Below, one piece after another: positions 26,883 to 31,349 of a DNA stretch of 31,349 bases. The number at the start of each line of letters is the position of its first letter. The first letter of the stretch is position 1. The translations under genes were made by a program, and so were the position numbers. The stretch is from assembly GCA_029834535.1 (NCBI GenBank), contig JAQMWT010000475.1, forward strand, positions 1 through 31,349, read 5' to 3'. A model generated the notes under the pieces. The model saw nothing but the letters and a program-made list of their open reading frames with translations, was not told the origin of the DNA and did no database searches. Source of the stretch: Chrysophaeum taylorii (taxonomy: Eukaryota > Sar > Pelagophyceae > Pelagomonadales > Pelagomonadaceae).

Positions 26883-28232
26883 TTGGTTACATCGCCTGGG
26901 ACGGCTCAATCTTTTGCAGGGGGCACCGTCGCCACTGCTCTTATGCAGAGCAACCAAACCAACAACCAGCCCTCCGCAACTGCTGAAGAAGAAGGCACCG
27001 CGAAGGAGCGACCTGCGTATTTCAATAAGTACGACGCTCCGTGGGCGGACGCGCCTCACGACAAACATGGTCTACCTTTACCGGTGGTGCCTCCTCATTT
27101 AGCGGATCAGGAGAGCATGCAGGTCACCCCTCCGACCGTCGCGCATGTCGAAGAGGTGATGGCTGAGTTGGGTATTACAGAGCATCCTGCTTTAGATGAT
27201 GACGAGAAGCTGATGATGAAGCATCTAGTCTCGTATTCGTGGGCATTTTTCGATGATGTGATGAGACCTGTTGATTCACCTGAAGTGACGCTCCGGTTCA
27301 AAGAAGAGAACCCGACTCCCGTCAAAATTTCGCCATATCGGTTGTCGAAAGAAAAGATTGAATGCTTGCGGATGCAGATTGAAGAATGGACCCAAGACGG
27401 AGTTATTCGTCCCGCGAATTCTCCATGGGGTTTCCCTATTTTGATGTTGCCCAAGAAAGGTGCTGAGCCTGGCACTTCCAATGCTTACAGGGCAGCTGTC
27501 GACCTGCGGCGCCTCAATGCATTGCTGAAGGATGATAGCTGGCCGAGTGTGAGTATGGCGGACGCGTTGATGTTTCTCATCGACAAGCTCTGTCGTTCCA
27601 GCTTGGATATTCGTTGGGGCTATCACATTTTACGATTGTCGCTAGATGCACAAGATGTGGTAACCTTCACTAGTCCTCTGGGAGCGTACAGCTACATGCG
27701 TCTACCTTTGGGAGTCAAACCAGCCGGAAGTTTGTTTTGTGAGCCGTTAAACACGGATTTGTCGAAATGGCTATATCGTGATCTCGTGGCATATATCGAC
27801 GATACTCTCGCCGGTCACGCGGATACAAAGAATCACTTGCAGTCCCTTATGCAAGTCATTCCCCATCTCGCCTTGAAAGGGTACAGCGCCAAGATGAAGA
27901 AGATCCACTTCATGCAAGAAGTCATTGAGTTTTTGGGTTATTTGTCCACCCCGAACGGACTGCTTCCATCACCAAGGTCTTTAGAAGCCATCAGACACAT
28001 GCCAATTCCCGGCACTTTGTCGGATGCTGACCCTAAGAAGCAAGTGCGGTCTTTCCTTGGAATGGGGAGTTTTTGCCGTCGTTATGTAAGGAATTTTGCG
28101 AAAGTTGCAGAGCCATTAAGACAACTGACGTTGCCGGACGTAAAATTCGAGTGGACAAAAGAGTGTCAGGAAGCTTGGGATGCCATCATCGAGGCTGTTG
28201 CCACTTCGAAGGGTGTCTACCATCCTGACTAA
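26883..28232 (+). CDS. gypsy reverse transcriptase domain
   Basis: A 449-residue frame ending in a TAA. The N-terminal part (residues about 30-110) is the pre-RT linker. RT blocks: PTPVKISPYRLS, DGVIRPANSPWGFPILMLPKKG, YRAAVDLRRLNALL, SSLDIRWGYHILRL, FTSPLGAYSYMRLPLGVKPA, the catalytic YIDD at 27,793-27,804, and FLGYLSTPNGLLPSP then the thumb/connection FLGMGSFCRRYVRNFAKVAEPL. All expected motifs are intact. The stop at 28,230-28,232 falls at the junction with RNase H, whose sequence goes on in the same frame. Probably translated in the active ancestor as part of one polyprotein with the methyltransferase. Confidence 0.93.
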   Translation: MVTSPGTAQSFAGGTVATALMQSNQTNNQPSATAEEEGTAKERPAYFNKYDAPWADAPHDKHGLPLPVVPPHLADQESMQVTPPTVAHVEEVMAELGITEHPALDDDEKLMMKHLVSYSWAFFDDVMRPVDSPEVTLRFKEENPTPVKISPYRLSKEKIECLRMQIEEWTQDGVIRPANSPWGFPILMLPKKGAEPGTSNAYRAAVDLRRLNALLKDDSWPSVSMADALMFLIDKLCRSSLDIRWGYHILRLSLDAQDVVTFTSPLGAYSYMRLPLGVKPAGSLFCEPLNTDLSKWLYRDLVAYIDDTLAGHADTKNHLQSLMQVIPHLALKGYSAKMKKIHFMQEVIEFLGYLSTPNGLLPSPRSLEAIRHMPIPGTLSDADPKKQVRSFLGMGSFCRRYVRNFAKVAEPLRQLTLPDVKFEWTKECQEAWDAIIEAVATSKGVYHPD

Positions 28233-28913
28233 TCGTTGCCTTTCTACATTCGAACTGATGCTTCCGCGCACGGGTTGGGTGCTTGCTTATTTCAAAAAGT
28301 ACCAGTCGTTGACGACAATGGAAGAGAAAGAATAGAAGAAAGAGTTGTCGAGTACTAGAGTCGAACCGTGCCTAAATCGATGAGGAAGTATGACCCTCGG
28401 CGCTTGGAACTCCTCGCAGTACTCTCCGCTCTTGAAAATTTCCGGTTTTATATCGAAGGACATCAGGCGAAATTAGAGACGGATCATCGTAATTTGACAT
28501 TTCTTCGGGATTCAAACCATACGTCTGGACACTTAGCGCGATGGGCTATGCGGCTTGCTGTGTTCGACTGGGAGCTCGGATACAAACCTGGAAATTCCCC
28601 TGGCATGCGCATCCCGGATTGTCTGTCGCGCAACCCTATCGACAAGTTGATCGAGAAAGACGAAGACGGGGAACCAATCAATGAAGCTTTTTTGATTTTC
28701 CAAGAAATCCCCACCGATGTACCTGACACAGCCTGTTTTACCTTCTCTTCGGTGACGATGCCTATACCGACGGACAGCGGACCCACAGCAGCTATGGCAG
28801 CAGTTAGTACGCGACAGAACGTACAACCGCCTCAATTCTCGTACGAGTCTGAGCCAGTTGACTCCGTCGAACGTCTTCCTTTTGCGGATCAAGCGGAGGA
28901 TGAGATGAGATAG
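28233..28913 (+). pseudogene. gypsy RNase H, with in-frame stops
   Basis: The same frame continues after the TAA: FYIRTDASAHGLGACLFQ carries the first catalytic Asp (RNase_H_2/RT-RNase H type), then a second stop TAG at 28,356-28,358 just before SRT, the usual SRTL position. RRLELLAVLSALENFRFYIEG holds the catalytic Glu and ETDHRNLTFL the next Asp; YKPGNSPGMRIPDCLSRNP is the typical end of RNase H. An acidic tail to 28,913 follows. Two premature stops in otherwise well-kept sequence point to recent loss of function. Confidence 0.85.
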
Positions 28914-29023
28914 CGAAAGAACAAGCTGAAGATGACACATGCAAGCGAATCAGACGAAATCTCGATTCTGAGCAGAAAGATCAAGACGAGCAGTCATCCG
29001 TTCCGTATGAAGTTGATATCAAC

Positions 29024-29632
29024 GTGCTGTATAAGGTTGATGATTCGGATTCTCAACGTCTTATTGTGGTCCCTCAGTCGATGCGAAAGCGTGTAATCGC
29101 CATGCATCACCGAGGATTGTTCGGAGGCCATGTAGGACGAGACTCCACAGCGAATCAAATCTTAGAACGGTATTGGTGGCCAATCGTCGCATCGTCAGTT
29201 AATGAGTTCATCAATGCTTGCATTATTTGCCAGAAGATTCGATCCACCATGCCTAAGCGTCATGTCTTGCTCTGTCAACCGAATCGCGTCGGAGATTGCT
29301 ATGTCCTAGGTATGGATCTGATTGGACCTCTGCGAGGCGCTGACCTGTACACGTACATACTCGTGATGTACGATGCAGCGTCGCATTTCTTGAAATTGGC
29401 TCTGATCAACACCAAGCATGATTATTCAATTTTAAAAGCGTTTGTGGACAAGATTTTACTTGAGGGATGTCACCCACGGTGCATAGTCACGGATAATGGA
29501 AATGAGTTCGCGAACAGGTTATTTCGCACACGTTTGTTCGTCAATTCAACGTACGTTATCGTACTACCCTTCCGTATCACCCTCAGATTAACCACACTGA
29601 ACGTGTCAACCGATTTATCAAAGCCTTCTTGA
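29024..29632 (+). pseudogene. gypsy integrase: zinc-binding and catalytic core, frameshifted
   Basis: HHCC domain: MHHRGLFGGHVG and NACIICQKIR. Catalytic core: GMDLIGPLRG (first Asp), VTDNGNEFAN (second Asp), and, after a frame change near 29,520-29,560, YHPQINHTERVNR with the catalytic Glu in the frame of the next segment. The spacing fits the DD35E core of gypsy integrases. The part in this frame after FANRLF is out of register. Confidence 0.88.
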
Positions 29633-30462
29633 GAGCTGCGATCGATGAACAGCGTCAGCCAGATTGGTCGAACTTCCTCCCATATGTTGCATTCATGTAC
29701 AATAGGATGTACATTCCGGGAACGAAGATTTCACCTTTCATGATGCGTACTGGCAAGCAACCCCTGTTACCACCCGATTACAATCTTTTGAGTGAACAGC
29801 GTGATCTACCGCAATCGCGTCATCAGATTTTGATGGACTTTAAGAACGAGTTTGAATTTTACAGTCGACTCGTTACACGAGCTCACCAAAAAGCACAGGA
29901 GAGCCAAAAACTCAACTATGATGCCCACCAAATTGACATCCAGTTTCCCCCAGGTGACTATGTTCTGCGTTTCGTGCCTAAGACGCGCCACAAGCTACGG
30001 CCCATTTGGCGCGGGCCTTACATAGTTACCAGAAAGATCTCTCCCGTCGTTTACGAAATTCAGGACGTCAACGACGATGATGCTGAGTCGGTTGTAGTAT
30101 CTGTACAACAGATTGTGCCTTTGAAAGTGCCAATCATCCACACTTCTTCAGCCCCTCTGCATTTACCTTCAGACCGCGACCGTTTCAAGCATGGCAAGTT
30201 CGTGATTTTGAGGGTTAAAGGACGATCCAACGCGTGGAAGAAGCGTATCTACGTCGCCGAAGTCTATGAAGAATATGACCACGACAATGATACAGATGCG
30301 CTTCACTATTATACCGATTTGGGACCGCGCGATGATACTCGTGTTTTTGATCCTACTAAGCCTCTGGCTGAGCGACGCTTAAGACCAGAATACAAGGACC
30401 CTGACGGAGGTAGCTTCACACGCCTACGACCAAACATATGGAGGGCTGTGAACCCTGTGTGA
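29629..30462 (+). CDS. gypsy integrase C-terminal part: GPY/F domain and extra domain
   Basis: The frame is open from before 29,560 (catalytic Glu region) through FLPYVAFMYNRMYIPGT to the GPY/F domain GDYVLRF...RPIWRGPYIVTRKISP (about residues 105-140), which binds DNA non-specifically. Beyond it about 130 residues continue: FKHGKFVILRVKGRSNAWKK, IYVAEVYEEYD, ALHYYTDLG, RRLRPEYKD. This resembles a small beta-barrel reader (chromo- or Tudor-like) by strand pattern only; classical chromodomain aromatic positions are not evident. The same protein seems to go on in another frame to a TGA at 30,591-30,593 (VTDFFRPDEIDVLVTNFG, AYLTIRERDLRHH). Confidence 0.8.
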   Translation: MRAAIDEQRQPDWSNFLPYVAFMYNRMYIPGTKISPFMMRTGKQPLLPPDYNLLSEQRDLPQSRHQILMDFKNEFEFYSRLVTRAHQKAQESQKLNYDAHQIDIQFPPGDYVLRFVPKTRHKLRPIWRGPYIVTRKISPVVYEIQDVNDDDAESVVVSVQQIVPLKVPIIHTSSAPLHLPSDRDRFKHGKFVILRVKGRSNAWKKRIYVAEVYEEYDHDNDTDALHYYTDLGPRDDTRVFDPTKPLAERRLRPEYKDPDGGSFTRLRPNIWRAVNPV

Positions 30463-30593
30463 CTGATTTTTTTCGCCCGGATGAAATCGATGTCCTCGTC
30501 ACTAACTTCGGCCTCCACAGCAACAAAGTTCCTGCTGATGTAGCTGATCGAGCTTATCTTACCATTCGTGAGCGTGACCTTCGTCACCATTGA
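30463..30593 (+). pseudogene. out-of-frame end of the integrase C-terminal region
   Basis: Past the stop at 30,462 a different frame gives about 43 protein-like residues (PCVTDFFRPDEIDVLVTNFG… to RERDLRHH) ending in TGA just before the polypurine tract. It is best explained as the original C-terminus displaced by a small indel around 30,430-30,460. Confidence 0.5.
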
Positions 30594-30615
30594 AGTCGAG
30601 GGACGACTTCATCTC

Positions 30616-30629
30616 AAGTAGGGGGCTCC
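30616..30629 (+). promoter_or_regulatory. polypurine tract of the gypsy element
   Basis: AAGTAGGGGGCTCC lies immediately before the TG of the right LTR, the expected place for the plus-strand primer. Confidence 0.7.
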
Positions 30630-30933
30630 TGTGGCAGTAACGCCCATGCCCCCACTTGCCTGCATGCCTCCTGAACTTACCCTGATTGTTGCCCTGGTAC
30701 TGACCTTGCAATTGTGGGAGGGGGTGTCATCTTGCACCCTCACCTGCGCTTCCACTGAAACCCAATGTACCAGGAATTTGCATTGCTTTCTTGCTTTGTC
30801 CGATCTCGTGATAGCGTGAGCGTTTACGCTGAGGTCGGGCGTGTGGTGGTTCACCCGCGGTTCGGGTTGGGAAAAAGGGTTGTTGAGGCCTCTGGTCGGC
30901 CAAGAGGGGCGGGTGTCTGAGAAAACCACTGCA
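30630..30933 (+). repeat. 3' LTR of the gypsy element
   Basis: TGTGGCAGTAACGCCC … CACTGCA, 304 bp. It differs from the left copy by substitutions and small indels and lacks about 28 bp present there. The two were identical at insertion, so the differences date the event as not recent. Confidence 0.93.
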
Positions 30934-31121
30934 GAGACCCGCGCAGGAGGCTCGTACAGCGGAAACAACGCGTCGTCGTCGTCACCACTGGCTTCCTCGG
31001 CGAGGTCGAGCAGGAGGATAGGGGAGTCGAGGAAGCGTCTGAGGATGCGGGTATTGTGGGGACCTCGGATCGGCCGTCGAGGCGGGCGTGCGGAAAGCTG
31101 ACCGGGCGAAGGCCCACTCAT
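30934..31121 (-). pseudogene. first exon of a host gene interrupted by the gypsy element
   Basis: From the ATG at 31,121 the minus strand reads MSGPSPGQLSARPPRRP, then RILRRFLDSPILLLDLAEEA, an acidic run and LFPLYEPPARVS, reaching the LTR at 30,933. Ignoring the element and one GAGA copy, the reading goes on left of 23,777 for a few codons and meets CGTAG|GTGAGA, a good splice donor at 23,758. So the element probably sits near the end of coding exon 1. The family is not recognised and the next exon was not placed. Confidence 0.4.
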
Positions 31122-31349
31122 CGTTGTGGTGTTCCCCTCTGCTCAGTGGCGGGGTTTTGTAGAAGTGGCCGTCTCGTTGGGCGACGCGCGTGGCTGCCAG
31201 AGTTTTGTCAGTGTCGACGAGAACCCAGGCTGCGTCGGGGCAGGCGGCTCTGAAGACGTCGCGGGAGGGAGGTCGTCGTTGACAAAGCTGAAGGTAAGGA
31301 GGGCGTCTCCGTTGCCACTCGGTCGACGTATGGGACAAGGTCCGCTGCG
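31122..31349. other. right edge, probable upstream region of the interrupted gene
   Basis: A minus-strand frame (31,338-30,982) contains AAWVLVDTDKTLAATRVAQR but is in a different frame from the gene above. It could be a shadow or a separate upstream exon; not assigned. Confidence 0.3.

Larger units (their letters stand above)
23781..30933 (+). mobile_element. Ty3/gypsy LTR retrotransposon carrying a C5 DNA methyltransferase
   Basis: Both LTRs, a 4-bp target duplication GAGA (23,777-23,780 and 30,934-30,937), a primer-binding site and a polypurine tract delimit a 7153-bp element. Internal order: gag-like ORF, cytosine-5 DNA methyltransferase, RT, RNase H, integrase with GPY/F domain, and an extra C-terminal region. 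RT before integrase is the gypsy order. Several frameshifts and stops plus LTR divergence show a non-functional, not recent copy. No aspartic protease motif was seen. Capture of DNA methyltransferases by retrotransposons is known from dinoflagellates and charophyte algae. Confidence 0.92.

Noticed and set aside
26883..27102. Alternative frame at the methyltransferase/RT junction as a separate gene
   Set aside because: It is the run-on of the methyltransferase frame after its Pro-rich tail, overlapping the true RT frame.
28230..28358. Stop-codon reassignment (TAA/TAG as sense)
   Set aside because: TAA, TAG and TGA all terminate well-supported genes here (copia extra ORF, SUN, giant protein), so the RNase H stops are better seen as mutations.

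Overview
This is a eukaryotic nuclear window, most likely from a photosynthetic alga with a red-lineage secondary plastid (a stramenopile, perhaps pelagophyte-like; the species is not determined). The reasons are a rubredoxin whose N-terminus reads as a signal peptide followed by an AFVRP motif (the usual bipartite plastid leader of such algae), a SUN-domain protein, a gamma-tubulin complex component, spliceosomal-type introns that appear very short (about 38-56 nt), and two eukaryotic LTR-retrotransposons. Host genes around 6.7-18.5 kb are strikingly GC-rich, while the retroelements are near 50% GC.

Layout. 1-~5.85 kb: 3' part of a Ty1/copia element (+ strand). It has a frameshifted linker and RT start, an intact RT/RNase H, then an unusual extra ORF of 633 codons preceded by a LamG-like exon and a GT-AG intron, then a polypurine tract and putative 3' LTR. 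5.9-6.4 kb: plastid-targeted, membrane-anchored rubredoxin (- strand, three exons). 6.7-8.4 kb: SUN-domain nuclear-envelope protein (- strand). 8.5-15.3 kb: divergently transcribed 2242-residue protein with a PDZ-like domain, about 16 Ala-rich ~76-residue helical repeats and a duplicated C-terminal domain. 15.8-18.6 kb: gamma-tubulin complex component, GCP4-like (+). 18.67-18.80 kb: pentamer and GCA repeats between convergent genes. 18.85-19.85 kb: type II membrane sulfotransferase (- strand). 20.2-21.7 kb: decayed zinc-finger genes (- strand). 21.7-23.78 kb: mostly non-coding or unrecognised. 23,781-30,933: Ty3/gypsy element complete at both ends, with two diverged LTRs, GAGA target duplication, long primer-binding site, gag-like ORF, a cytosine-5 DNA methyltransferase, RT, RNase H, integrase with GPY/F domain and an extra C-terminal region. 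Its coding regions are broken by several frameshifts and stops. It appears to interrupt the first exon of a - strand host gene that begins near 31,121.

Genes working together. The SUN protein, the giant PDZ/Ala-repeat protein and the GCP4-like protein are adjacent. SUN and GCP proteins both act in nuclear envelope/microtubule organisation, so the giant protein may be a structural partner; this is inference from neighbourhood only. The most notable items are the methyltransferase-bearing gypsy element, with a tandem in-frame duplication of the catalytic motif VI segment, and the copia element whose post-pol ORF is joined in frame to a LamG-like exon by a predicted intron.
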